A stretch of DNA of 64,000 nt from DATARR01 sp034666985 (GCA_034666985.1 JAXDKS010000043.1:124001-188000), one strand, 5' to 3'; counted from the stretch's first letter, positions 42,433 to 50,755 are shown. The notes: generated by a model from the letters alone, not told the origin. A program made the numbers and translations.

Positions 42433-43723
42433 CCGGAGATTCAGCCAGGGGATAGCCGGCCTGCCGCCACTCTCGAACCCCGCCGCGGAACCACAGCACA
42501 TGGCGGAAACCGAGGTGAGCGGCGGCTGCGGCGGCCTTGCGGCTGCGGACGCAGTCCACCCCGTAGCAGTAGAGCAGCAGGGAAATGGCGGCGCGGTCGG
42601 CGCCGGGCCACCCGTCCTGGACCGATTTCTCGAAGCCGGTGGGGAACCGGTCGAAGGGCAGGCTGCGGGCGCCGGGCAGATGGCCGATGGCGAAATCGCC
42701 GGACTCCCTCAGATCGAGCAGGATGAGCCCATGGGAAGGCGCATCCCGGCCGAGGTCGGGATTCTCTCTGGCGAGCAGGGCGGCCACCTCCCGGGCGGAC
42801 GGCACCTGGACCACCTGCCGTTCTCCTCCTTCCGTCCACCCCGCCCAGCCGGTTGCGAACACCCGGACGTCGAAGCCGGCCAGGGAGAGGATGAGATAGC
42901 CCAGGCCGATCCGGGGGTCGCGGGCGTCGTCGCCATAGAGGACGAAGGTCGCGTCCGGGTGCACGGAATCTCCCGGCCGCGGTCCCAGCGCGCCGAGCCG
43001 GCGGCGGACTTCTCCTGGCTCCGGCCAGCCGCCGCCCGCCGGCAACAGGGCGCGGGTGTCCCAGGGCAGGCTGTAGGGCACGTGACCCGCGGCGAAGACG
43101 GGCGGAGTCTTCCAGTGGTCCCAGCCGCGGGCGTCCCGCAGGTCGAGGATCTCGACCCCCGCCTGGCCAAAGGCGCCCGCCACCCAGCCGGCGTCCACCG
43201 TGACCTCGTCGCGGCGGGCGGGATGGAATTCGGCGGCGGGCCGGCGCGAAGGGCCGGTCTCGAGGGCCCCGCCGCTCCGGCGCCAGGCGGCGAGGCCGCC
43301 ATCCAGCACCCGGACCAGGGCGCAGCCGGCCTGGCGCAGCAACCAGAACAGGCGGCCCACGGCCTCACGGTCCGGATCGCCGTAGAGGACGATCGTCTCG
43401 GCGCCCGAGAGCCCCCGGCCGGCCAGGAGCGCGCGGTCGATCCCTCCCCTGCCACCGGCCTCTTCCTCCTCGGGGCTCCAGGCGGGGACGGCGCCCGGCA
43501 GGTGCCCGGCCGCGTAGGCGGCGCCGCCCCGGGCGTCGAAGGGCACGGCAGTGCCGTTCGCGAGGGCCGCGGCGAGCTCCCGGACCTCCATCCTCACCGC
43601 GGGATGGGGCAGGGGAGGGAGCGCCGGCCTGGGCGGCCAGTCGAGGGGAGAGGTCTGGCCCTGGAGCGGCGACAGCGTGAAGCCGAGAAGCGCCAGGGAC
43701 AGAAATGTAGTTTTCAGGGCCAT
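42398..43723 (-). CDS. secreted triple-rhodanese protein
   Basis: 441 residues with a signal peptide (FLSLALLGFTLSPLQG). Three rhodanese domains can be seen: about 45-150, 165-295 and 305-430. Active-site loops read VLYGDPDREA in the first and VLYGDDARDP in the second, both with Gly for the catalytic Cys. The third reads LLLYCYGVDCVRSR and keeps Cys. CDC25/rhodanese landmarks (AAGHLPGAVP, AAGHVPYSLPW, AIGHLPGARSLP) recur. Thus only the last domain can be a sulfurtransferase, and the first two are probably structural or binding. It is periplasmic or exported. Confidence 0.87.
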   Translation of the reverse strand: MALKTTFLSLALLGFTLSPLQGQTSPLDWPPRPALPPLPHPAVRMEVRELAAALANGTAVPFDARGGAAYAAGHLPGAVPAWSPEEEEAGGRGGIDRALLAGRGLSGAETIVLYGDPDREAVGRLFWLLRQAGCALVRVLDGGLAAWRRSGGALETGPSRRPAAEFHPARRDEVTVDAGWVAGAFGQAGVEILDLRDARGWDHWKTPPVFAAGHVPYSLPWDTRALLPAGGGWPEPGEVRRRLGALGPRPGDSVHPDATFVLYGDDARDPRIGLGYLILSLAGFDVRVFATGWAGWTEGGERQVVQVPSAREVAALLARENPDLGRDAPSHGLILLDLRESGDFAIGHLPGARSLPFDRFPTGFEKSVQDGWPGADRAAISLLLYCYGVDCVRSRKAAAAAAHLGFRHVLWFRGGVREWRQAGYPLAESPVTAPGPGSPAG

Positions 43724-43799
43724 GCGGAGATGCTAATCTTTACGTGAGCATGGAACAAGGAGACCGGCGATCCCGCCGTCCAGCGCGTTCACTACCATC

Positions 43800-46265
43800 A
43801 TGAGCGTCCCCATTCCCGGCGATCTGCGATACGGCCTGCGCAGATTGAACAACAACGCCGGATTCACGGCCGTCGCGGTGATCTGCCTGGCACTGGGGAT
43901 CTGCGCCAGCATCACCGTATTCAGCGTCGTCGACGCCCTGCTGATCCGTCCCCTGCCGGGGGTGGTGAAGCAGGATGGGATCGTCTCGCTGGCCCCCAAG
44001 CCGATGCATGTGGAGGGGCTCCCGACGTCGATCACCATCGGGCTCTCCTATGGCAGCTTCCGTCGTTACCAGGAGGCCAGTCACGTCTTCACGGACCTTG
44101 CGGCCTACTGTCCGCTGTCCCTGACTCTGCGGGCCGGCAGCGAGCCGCCCCAGCGGGTCCGGGGACAGGTGGTCACCGACAACTACTTCAGCGCCCTTGG
44201 GCAGCGTCCGGCGACGGGCCGCCTGATGGTGAGAGGAGAGGGGGCGGCGCGCGACGGCATGACGCCGGTGGTCCTCAGCCATGGGCTCTGGCAGCGGGTG
44301 TTCGGTGACCGGCGCGACGCGCTGGGCTCCTCTCTGCGGCTCAACGGCGGCACTTTCGTCGTCATCGGCGTGGCGCAGGAGGGATTCCGCGGCACGCTGC
44401 ACAACGATCCGTCGGACCTCTGGCTGCCGGTGGAGGCAGCGCCGCGGGTCCAGCTCAAGCCGACCGAGGAGGAGCTCTATCAGCCAAAACCCGGATGGCT
44501 GCCGTGGTTCTTCGGGCGCCTGGCCCCCGGGATGGACCTCGAGCGGGCGCAGGCCGAGATGGACATGCTGGAGGACCGGTTCGGCCAGGGGGTACCGGAT
44601 GACCTGAAGGTGCCGGGGCTCCAGGTCTATCCGGGCCTCGGCGCCTGGCCGGGCAGCCGGGACTCCCTGGAGAGGCCGCTGGTGCTGGCGTCGGCCGTGG
44701 TGGGGCTCCTGATGCTGGTGGTCTGCGCCAACCTCGGCGGCCTCCTCCTGGTCAAGGCGGCGGCGCGGCAGGAGGAGATCGGAGTGCGGCTGACCCTGGG
44801 AGTCACCCGCCTCCGGCTGATCCGGCAGTTGATGACCGAGAGCCTGGTCCTCGCCGGCTTGGGCGGTGTCGCCGGCTTCGCCCTGGCGCTCTTCGCCATC
44901 GAATGGATCCCGGGCATCTCCCTGGGAGGGTTCCTACCCCGCATCGAGAACGTCGTGGTCGACTCCCGGATCGTGATCTTCACCCTGGTCCTGACGCTGG
45001 GGTCCGGAGTGCTCTTCGGCCTGATCCCCACCCTGTGGTCCACCCGCCGGCAGGTGGCGCCCCTGTTGCGCCCGGGTGCGGCCAGCGGCGGTCTCGACCG
45101 TGGCCGGACCCGTCTGCAGGAGATCTTCGTGGTGGCGCAGATCACCGTCTCCCTGATCCTCCTCATCAGCACGGGGCTCTTCGTGCGCACGCTCATCAAC
45201 CTGCAGTCCATCGACCCGGGATTCGACAGCCGCCATGTCGTGGACCTGCGGATCGATCTGTCCATGCAGGGGTATTCCGAATCCCGCGGCGGCATTCTCT
45301 ACGACCAGCTCCTGCAGAAGGTGCGGCGGCTGCCCGGGGTCCAGTCGGCGGCGCTGACCCTCACCGTTCCCCTCTCCCGCAAGAATGGCGAGGGCCTCTT
45401 CTCCACCCTGCGGCTCGCCAACGGCAAGACGGTGTCGTCGGAGCTCGCCGTCGTATCGACGGACTATTTTCGGACCTTGGGAATCCCGTTCCTGCACGGG
45501 CACGACTTCTCTCCCGGTGACCGGGCCGGGGCGCCCGGCGTCATCATCGTGGACGAGACCCTGGCGAACCAGATCTGGCCCGGCCGCAATCCCGTCGGGC
45601 AGCGCGTCGCCCTGGACCAGCCGGCGGAGAAGGCGCTGGAGGTGGTGGGGGTGGCCCGCAACGTCCGGATCCTGGACCGGCACTTCGCCCAGCCGTTCTT
45701 CTACCTGCCGCTCGCCCAGCACTACGCGCCGGATCTCGCCCTGCAGGTGCGGACGGCCGGAGACCCGCTGCGGATGGCTTCCCCCATCCTCGACATCCTC
45801 CGCAAGCTGGACTCCAACCTGGCGGCGGAGGTCAGCCTCTATGACGACGAGGTTCAGGAGACGCTCGCGCAGCCCCGTCTCTTCTCCTGGCTGCTCGGCA
45901 GCTTCAGCACCGTGGCCCTGCTGATCACCGCCCTGGGTCTCTACGGCGCTCTGGCCTACCTGGTGAGCCGCCGCACCCGCGAGATGGGGATCCGCATGGC
46001 CCTGGGCGCCCGCGCCTCCGAGATCGTGGGCCTGGTGATCCGGCGGGGCATGGCCCTCACCTTCATCGGCCTGACCCTCGGCCTCGTGGCCGCCTCCTGG
46101 ACGACCAGCGTGTTCTCGAGTCTCCTCTTCGGTGTGACCCCGACGGACCCGGGGGTCTACGTCTCCGTGGCCGTGCTCCTGGCCCTGGTGGGGCTCGCCG
46201 CCAGCTCTCTGCCCGCCTACGCCGCCACCCGGGTCGACCCCATGGCGGTGATCCGCCACGAGTAG
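43800..46265 (+). CDS. ABC transporter permease, MacB/FtsX type (ADOP class)
   Basis: 821 residues with two FtsX-MacB units. Each has a leading transmembrane helix, a MacB-type periplasmic domain and a three-helix FtsX domain (LVVCANLGGLLLVKAAARQEEIGVRL; VALLITALGLYGALAYLVSRRTREMGIRMALGA). The opening DLRYGLRRLNNNAGFTAVAVICLALGICASITVFSVVDALLIRPLP is the hallmark of the duplicated orphan permeases abundant in Acidobacteria. No ATPase gene adjoins it, as is usual for the class. The likely role is mechanotransmission or export of small molecules. Confidence 0.92.
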   Translation: MSVPIPGDLRYGLRRLNNNAGFTAVAVICLALGICASITVFSVVDALLIRPLPGVVKQDGIVSLAPKPMHVEGLPTSITIGLSYGSFRRYQEASHVFTDLAAYCPLSLTLRAGSEPPQRVRGQVVTDNYFSALGQRPATGRLMVRGEGAARDGMTPVVLSHGLWQRVFGDRRDALGSSLRLNGGTFVVIGVAQEGFRGTLHNDPSDLWLPVEAAPRVQLKPTEEELYQPKPGWLPWFFGRLAPGMDLERAQAEMDMLEDRFGQGVPDDLKVPGLQVYPGLGAWPGSRDSLERPLVLASAVVGLLMLVVCANLGGLLLVKAAARQEEIGVRLTLGVTRLRLIRQLMTESLVLAGLGGVAGFALALFAIEWIPGISLGGFLPRIENVVVDSRIVIFTLVLTLGSGVLFGLIPTLWSTRRQVAPLLRPGAASGGLDRGRTRLQEIFVVAQITVSLILLISTGLFVRTLINLQSIDPGFDSRHVVDLRIDLSMQGYSESRGGILYDQLLQKVRRLPGVQSAALTLTVPLSRKNGEGLFSTLRLANGKTVSSELAVVSTDYFRTLGIPFLHGHDFSPGDRAGAPGVIIVDETLANQIWPGRNPVGQRVALDQPAEKALEVVGVARNVRILDRHFAQPFFYLPLAQHYAPDLALQVRTAGDPLRMASPILDILRKLDSNLAAEVSLYDDEVQETLAQPRLFSWLLGSFSTVALLITALGLYGALAYLVSRRTREMGIRMALGARASEIVGLVIRRGMALTFIGLTLGLVAASWTTSVFSSLLFGVTPTDPGVYVSVAVLLALVGLAASSLPAYAATRVDPMAVIRHE

Positions 46266-46270
46266 GGCGC

Positions 46271-47032
46271 CTACGGCGCCGTGAGCAGGAACGTGCTGAT
46301 GATCCCGGTGGCGATCTCGCGCTCGGCCTCGCCCACGGTCACGGCATACACCGAGAGGGGGAAGGCGCCGCCCTCCAGCCGGGCGGCGACGCGCAGGAGG
46401 CGCCCCGCAGGCAACGACGGCACCGCGAAGCGGGCGTCGCGGATCCCCACGAGATAGCCCATCCGCGGCCCGGGGGCCTCGCGCCGGCCCAGGGCCTCGA
46501 GCGCCGCGGCGGCCTGGGCCGCGGCCTCCAGGGCCAGGAAGGTGGGCAGCCGTCCATCCGTCACCAGGGGATGGCTGGGGGAGACCTCGGCGATGGCTAC
46601 GACAGCGACGTCCGTGGCTTCGACGATGGCGCGCAGGAGGCGGGCTGGCGGAGCGTGGGGGAGGAGGGTCTCCGGCGGCGGGAAGCCTGCCACGGGAGCG
46701 TCCGCTGCACCGAAGTCGCCGTCCGCCTCCCCGGTGGAGCCGGTCCGGACCTGAACCGTGCCCTGGCTCGCCACCTCGCCATTGCAACGCACCTCGAAGC
46801 GCACCGTGCCCTCCTCGTCAGGGGAGCCGATCCGGATCTCCAGGATGTCCCCGGGGCTCACCGGCCGGCGCAGCTTGAGATTGCGCACGCCGGCGAGGGA
46901 GACGTCCTGGCCCGTGATCTCCCGCAGGGCCCGCTCGGCCAGGGCGAGGTGGGCGATGCCGGGGAGGATCGGATGGCCGGGGAAGTGACCCGCGAAGAGG
47001 GAGCTCGACACAGGGATCTCGACGCGGATCAT
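46271..47032 (-). CDS. fused double hot-dog dehydratase (FabZ-like, aryl-polyene type)
   Basis: 253 residues from ATG 47032. The first hot-dog domain has SSLFAGHFPGHPILPGIAHLALAERAL, the FabZ/ApeI-type His-Gly motif. The second (from about residue 125) has LLPHAPPARLLRAIVEATDVAVVAIAEVSPSHPLVTDGRLPTFLALEAAAQAAAAL, the ApeP-like pattern. In aryl polyene loci these are normally two proteins. It is expected to dehydrate beta-hydroxyacyl-ACP and would complete the elongation cycle of the distant KS/KR operon. It ends 6 nt after the permease stop, convergent. Confidence 0.8.
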   Translation of the reverse strand: MIRVEIPVSSSLFAGHFPGHPILPGIAHLALAERALREITGQDVSLAGVRNLKLRRPVSPGDILEIRIGSPDEEGTVRFEVRCNGEVASQGTVQVRTGSTGEADGDFGAADAPVAGFPPPETLLPHAPPARLLRAIVEATDVAVVAIAEVSPSHPLVTDGRLPTFLALEAAAQAAAALEALGRREAPGPRMGYLVGIRDARFAVPSLPAGRLLRVAARLEGGAFPLSVYAVTVGEAEREIATGIISTFLLTAP

Positions 47033-47083
47033 GGCAGCCCCATGAGAGCACACTTCGCCGTCCTCATCCCCCGACCGACCACG

Positions 47084-47755
47084 TCAGGCCAAAGCCGGCG
47101 CGCTGGTGAGAAATTCGCTCCAGGCCCGCCGCAGCGCCTCGTCGCCCGCCGCGTCCAGGAGGGATTCGAGCCGGTCCCGCAGGGCCTCCCGGGCCGCCGG
47201 CGACCGGCTGCGCTCTAGAAGGCAGAGCAGCGCCACCAGGTTGTCCTCGCCGGCCGCCGCCGGCACCGCGTCGTGGGCGGCGTCGAAGACCAGGTAGGGG
47301 ATGCGCGGCAGGTGGCGCTGGAGCGGGCCGGGGATCGGCTGGAACAGCTCGAAGGCGTCGCGCGGCGCGGTCCACGGCGTGCCGCCGCCGTAGAGGACCA
47401 CCGGCAGCACCACCGGCAGCGGCCTCCCCCGGCGTGCCTCGCGGCGCTCGAGGAGGTGCTGGTAGAGCTGGCCGCGCTCCGCCCACAGGCGCACGGCGGC
47501 GAAGCGATCGTCCTCCGCCAGCGGCCGCAGCAGCAGGTAGACCGCGGCCGAGCCGCCCTGCCAGCGCAGTCGCCAGAGCAGGGCGCCGGCGAGCGGGTCC
47601 GGCGGCGCCTCCGTCGCCGCGACCATCCGGCGTTCGAGCGTGCCAGGGTCGAGCCAGCCGATCCACTCCTCGCGCAGGAAGCCGCGCAGCAGGTCCTGCA
47701 CCATCCGGGGTTGCGAAAACAGAAGCCGGTATCCCGATTCGTGTCTCTGGTCCAT
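47084..47755 (-). CDS. Rpn/PD-(D/E)xK transposase-like protein, probably inactive
   Basis: 223 residues starting MDQRHESGYRLLFSQPRMVQDLLRGFL, the characteristic start of recombination-promoting nucleases (Rpn). The next blocks fit the fold (DPLAGALLWRLRW, AAVYLLLRPLAEDDRFAAVRL, LPVVLPVVLYGGGTPWTA), but the catalytic Asp of the first strand (usually SDxxYR) and the ExQ motif after the second (usually LLExQS) are absent; here the positions read GALLWR and LLRPLA. Either it is a degenerate member or it has lost DNA cleavage. A Shine-Dalgarno (aggagg) lies 13 nt before the ATG. Confidence 0.7.
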   Translation of the reverse strand: MDQRHESGYRLLFSQPRMVQDLLRGFLREEWIGWLDPGTLERRMVAATEAPPDPLAGALLWRLRWQGGSAAVYLLLRPLAEDDRFAAVRLWAERGQLYQHLLERREARRGRPLPVVLPVVLYGGGTPWTAPRDAFELFQPIPGPLQRHLPRIPYLVFDAAHDAVPAAAGEDNLVALLCLLERSRSPAAREALRDRLESLLDAAGDEALRRAWSEFLTSAPALA

Positions 47756-47776
47756 GAGTCTTTTTCATCCTCCTAC

Positions 47777-47804
47777 TCTATAAAGACGGAAAATCGGTGG
47801 CCAA
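47777..47804 (-). promoter_or_regulatory. candidate promoter of the Rpn-like gene
   Basis: On the minus strand TTGGCC (47804-47799) and TATAGA (47782-47777) with a 16-bp spacer, 22 nt upstream of the ATG. Confidence 0.35.
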
Positions 47805-47893
47805 TCTTGCAAGCCCCTGGAATTTCGCGGGCCGCGAACGCGCTTTTCCCTGTGTCCGTGCCATTCTTTTTCTTGGAGGGGGGGCCTCCCCGG

Positions 47894-47939
47894 GCGGTCA
47901 TGGGGACCGCTTCAGGGGACCCACTGGAGAGGAGACGTC
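47894..47939 (+). promoter_or_regulatory. leader hairpin and Shine-Dalgarno of MDPDGR-protein gene, copy 1
   Basis: The 17-nt hairpin gcggtc-atggg-gaccgc (47894-47910) is followed, 29 nt before ATG, by a purine-rich ctggagaggag. A 17-nt hairpin of the same form and sequence precedes the paralogous gene at 50707-50723, which points to a conserved control element. Confidence 0.5.
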
Positions 47940-48218
47940 ATGTCCTGGTTGATCCGCTTCCGTATCACCCGCTGGATCGCAGCCGCGATCGTCCTGGCCT
48001 TGCTGGCCGCCGGGACGGCGGGAGCCGCGCCGGTCCGGCCCGCTCCCACCGCTCCGGCGGGCGAGTCGCTGCTCTCGGTCTTCCGGGAGTGGCTGGGCTC
48101 CTTTTTCGTCCGGCCGGCGAGCCCGCCGGCCACCCCCGCGGTGGGCCAGGGGGCTCCGGCAAAGGCGGGGTGCGGCATGGATCCGGACGGCCGGACGATC
48201 CCCTGCCCGCCGAAATAG
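47940..48218 (+). CDS. small secreted protein with MDPDGR motif, copy 1
   Basis: 92 residues with a Sec-type signal peptide (WIAAAIVLALLAAGTAGAAP). The mature part is a short amphipathic helix (SLLSVFREWLGSFFV), a Pro/Ala linker and the terminal GCGMDPDGRTIPCP. The same layout occurs in the gene at 50756 (SSMDPDGRARP). The shared MDPDG(R) ending suggests an exported peptide family. Two Cys flank the motif here only. It is followed 69 nt later by a zinc-finger/TPR gene. The function is unknown. Confidence 0.65.
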   Translation: MSWLIRFRITRWIAAAIVLALLAAGTAGAAPVRPAPTAPAGESLLSVFREWLGSFFVRPASPPATPAVGQGAPAKAGCGMDPDGRTIPCPPK

Positions 48219-48287
48219 AGAGGACCCCCGGGCGTGCTTCTTGCTGGGCAGGGGTTATGATGGTGGAGCCATGACCGGAGGACGCCC

Positions 48288-49646
48288 ATGAAGGTCCATC
48301 CCCATGAATACCTGCTGGAGGAGCTCGTCTCGGCGCTGCCGGGCGAGCATCTGGACCTGCTGCACCATCTGGCCGGGTGCGAGAGCTGTCGCGAGCGGCT
48401 GGCCGTCCTGCGGACCCAGCGAGCCGGCCCGTTCGCGGCCCGGCTCGCCGGCGTCCTCCCCTGGCCGGTGGCCGAGCCGGAGTACGACCGGGCCTTGGGC
48501 GCCGTCCAGGAGCGCTTGCTGGATCACGCCCAGACCCTCGCCAGGGAGCGGGCCGAGGCGCCGGCGCGCCTCGCCGAGCTGATGGAGCAGACGCCCGAAC
48601 GACGGGGGATGCTGATGCGCAACCACCCGCGCTTCCAGACCTGGGGGTTGCTGGAGTTGCTGGCGGAGCAGGGTCGCGAGCGGTCCTTCGAAGATCCGGA
48701 AGTGGGGGAGGAGATGGCTCGCCTCGGTCTATCCCTGGCGGACCAGCTCGACGCCGGCCTCTATGGCGCCGCCCCCCTCGAAGACCTGCGCGGCCGCCTG
48801 TGGGCCTGTCTCGGCAACGCGCGCCGGCTGCGGTCGGACCTCGAAGGGGCCGAAGAGGCGTTCGCGTCGGCGCTGCGGCACCTGCGGCAGGGGACGGGAG
48901 ACACGCTGGAGCGGGCCGTCGTCCTCGACCTCCAGGCCTCCCTGCGGCGCGACCAGCGGCGCTTCGCGGATGCCATGCGCCTGCTGGTGCGCGCCCTGCG
49001 CACCTACCGCGACCTCGGGGAGACCCACAGAACCGGCCGGCTGCTGGTGAAGATGTCGACCCTGCACGAGCATGCCGGGGAGCCGGAGCGGGCCATCCCC
49101 CTGCTCTCCGAAGCCCTGGAGCTGCTCGACCCCGAGCGGGAGCCACGGGCGCTCCTGGCCGCCCATCACAACCTGGTCACCAACCTGGCGGAGACCGGCC
49201 GCTTCATGGAGGCCCAGAGGCTGCTCATCCAGACCCGGCCCCTCTACGCCCGCTTCGATGACGGCTGGACCCGCCACCGCCGCTCCTGGGTGGAGGGCCG
49301 CATCGCCCAGGGGCTCGGTCAGCTCCGCGAAGCCGAGATCCACCTGCTCTCCGCCCGCGACGGCTTCGCGGCCGAAGGCGTGCCCTACGACGCGGCCCTC
49401 GCCAGCCTCGACCTGGCGGCGCTCTACGCCGGACAGGGGCGGACGGCCGACCTCAAGCATCTGGCCGAGGAGATGCTGCCCGTCTTCTCCTCTCGCCGGA
49501 TCGAGCGCGAGGCTCTGGCGGCCCTCGCCTTCCTGCGCCAGGCCGTCGCCGCCGAGCGGGTGAGCCGCGAGCTGATCGCCCGGGTGGCCAGCTTCCTGAA
49601 GCGCCTCGAGCTCGAGCCCGGGTTGTCGTTCCAGGCGCCCGCCTGA
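48288..49646 (+). CDS. HC2-type zinc-finger/TPR protein, copy 1
   Basis: 452 residues. The N-terminal motif LLHHLAGCESCRERL (H-x3-C-x2-C) is that of HC2 zinc-finger anti-sigma factors. After a helical region there are about six TPR-like repeats (AWACLGNARRLRSDLEGAEEAFASAL; LDLQASLRRDQRRFADAMRLL; AHHNLVTNLAETGRFMEAQRLL). It ends RVASFLKRLELEPGLSFQA. No transmembrane segment follows the zinc finger, so it would be a soluble regulator. It is paralogous along its whole length to the protein at 51376. Copy 1 has no adjacent sigma-like gene. Confidence 0.8.
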   Translation: MKVHPHEYLLEELVSALPGEHLDLLHHLAGCESCRERLAVLRTQRAGPFAARLAGVLPWPVAEPEYDRALGAVQERLLDHAQTLARERAEAPARLAELMEQTPERRGMLMRNHPRFQTWGLLELLAEQGRERSFEDPEVGEEMARLGLSLADQLDAGLYGAAPLEDLRGRLWACLGNARRLRSDLEGAEEAFASALRHLRQGTGDTLERAVVLDLQASLRRDQRRFADAMRLLVRALRTYRDLGETHRTGRLLVKMSTLHEHAGEPERAIPLLSEALELLDPEREPRALLAAHHNLVTNLAETGRFMEAQRLLIQTRPLYARFDDGWTRHRRSWVEGRIAQGLGQLREAEIHLLSARDGFAAEGVPYDAALASLDLAALYAGQGRTADLKHLAEEMLPVFSSRRIEREALAALAFLRQAVAAERVSRELIARVASFLKRLELEPGLSFQAPA

Positions 49647-49656
49647 TCGTCCCCCA

Positions 49657-50439
49657 TCAGTAGAGCGCCACGGTCGTCCCATCTGCCAAGCGGGCTGCGG
49701 GCTGGACCGTGCGCAGAGTCCGTCCCGCCAGCCGCAATTCTTCAGCTCCCAGGAGAGGGATCCGGACCCGCGCCGGCTCCGCCGCTTCTGCCACCCCGGG
49801 GCTGACGGAGGCGAGGGACGTCAGGCGCTCCCAGACCTCCCGCCGGCGGCTGCGGCGCAGGTGGATGGGATCGATCCCATACCACGAGGCCTCGGGCTCC
49901 ACCACCAGAGCGCCGCGCTCGCGCCCGATCCGCCGCAGCCGCTCGTCGAGCTCCCGGACCCGCTCCAGCAGCGCCGGCCAGGGGGCCTGCCGGCCGGGGA
50001 AGAGCAGGGAGACCGCCAGCCGGACCTCCCGGGGCGAGAGCCTCTCCAGGCGGGCGAGAGGGAGCAGGGTGAGGACGACCTGGCATTCCTGCCGCGCCAG
50101 ACGGTCCAGGCAGACCTCGACCCAGCGGACGATCTCGGAGACCTCCGCACCGTAGACCAAGTCGTTGCCCACGTCGGTGAGGAGGGCGAGAGTGGGCAGC
50201 GGCGGCCGCTCCTCCAGGGCCGGCCAGAGACCGCAGCCGGCGATCCCCGGCAGGCTGCTGACGAAGAGGAAGCGGCTCCAGGCGCCGTAGGACCGGCCGT
50301 GGCCGCAGGCGGCCAGCACCTCCACGGGCCCGCCGGCCCGCCGCCGCAGCAGGTCGACCACGAGCGGCAGCCCCACCCGCAGGTTGCTCGCTCCCAGGAG
50401 GATGGCCCGCAAGGCGGGCGAACGGCCGTTCACGGTCAC
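49657..50439 (-). CDS. SGNH/GDSL-like hydrolase
   Basis: 260 residues from GTG 50439 (GTG 50433 also possible). LLGASNLRVGLPLVVDLL carries the nucleophile-type Ser (GDS replaced by GAS), LLTDVGNDLVYGA the Asn block (GND), and DPIHLRRSRRREVW the DxxH block. These blocks, in order, indicate an SGNH-fold hydrolase with esterase or lipase activity. There is no signal peptide. It lies between the two MDPDGR cassettes, antisense to them. An intrinsic-terminator-like hairpin lies just upstream of its start on the same strand. Confidence 0.7.
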   Translation of the reverse strand: MTVNGRSPALRAILLGASNLRVGLPLVVDLLRRRAGGPVEVLAACGHGRSYGAWSRFLFVSSLPGIAGCGLWPALEERPPLPTLALLTDVGNDLVYGAEVSEIVRWVEVCLDRLARQECQVVLTLLPLARLERLSPREVRLAVSLLFPGRQAPWPALLERVRELDERLRRIGRERGALVVEPEASWYGIDPIHLRRSRRREVWERLTSLASVSPGVAEAAEPARVRIPLLGAEELRLAGRTLRTVQPAARLADGTTVALY

Positions 50440-50462
50440 GCTGCCAGTTTGCCACGCGGGAG

Positions 50463-50497
50463 GAAAAAAGGGCGCGGGGACACGGGTGTCCCCGCGC
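50463..50497 (-). terminator. intrinsic-terminator-like hairpin, possible attenuator
   Basis: On the minus strand gcgcggggacac...gtgtccccgcgc forms a 11-12-bp GC-rich stem followed by six U. It lies only about 24 nt upstream of the SGNH-gene GTG, too close for a promoter in between. It therefore looks like an attenuator in that gene's leader or a terminator for antisense transcripts. Confidence 0.55.
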
Positions 50498-50706
50498 GAA
50501 GCGCGCGCTCTCCGTGAGAGCGCAACTTGTGAGGTCTTCTCATCAAGTGAGGTGCGCGGCGCCGTAGTAGATGGGACAATCGGGCGGGACAGGAGCTCAC
50601 GGCAGCTCGATGGAGCTGCGCCCGCGTTCGAAGGAACGACCTCCAAGCCGCAGCAACGTCTCTCCTGGAAGCGAAGCAATGCCACTCTTCCCAAGGCGGT
50701 CCCACC
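50498..50706. other. intergenic region with several small hairpins
   Basis: This is the 317-bp gap between divergent genes (with the hairpin on either side). It contains cgcgcgaagcgcgcg, gctctccgtgagagc and acttg...caagt self-complementary units but no coding frame of note. No known riboswitch was recognised. It probably holds both leaders. Confidence 0.4.
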
Positions 50707-50755
50707 GCGGTCATTGTGGCCGCGGCAGCGGATCGCCTTGGAGGAGAGTCCTGCC
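50707..50755 (+). promoter_or_regulatory. leader hairpin and Shine-Dalgarno of MDPDGR-protein gene, copy 2
   Basis: The 17-nt hairpin gcggtc-attgt-ggccgc (one G-U pair) lies 32 nt before ATG and is followed by cttggaggagag. It matches copy 1 in stem sequence, loop length and spacing. Confidence 0.5.
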
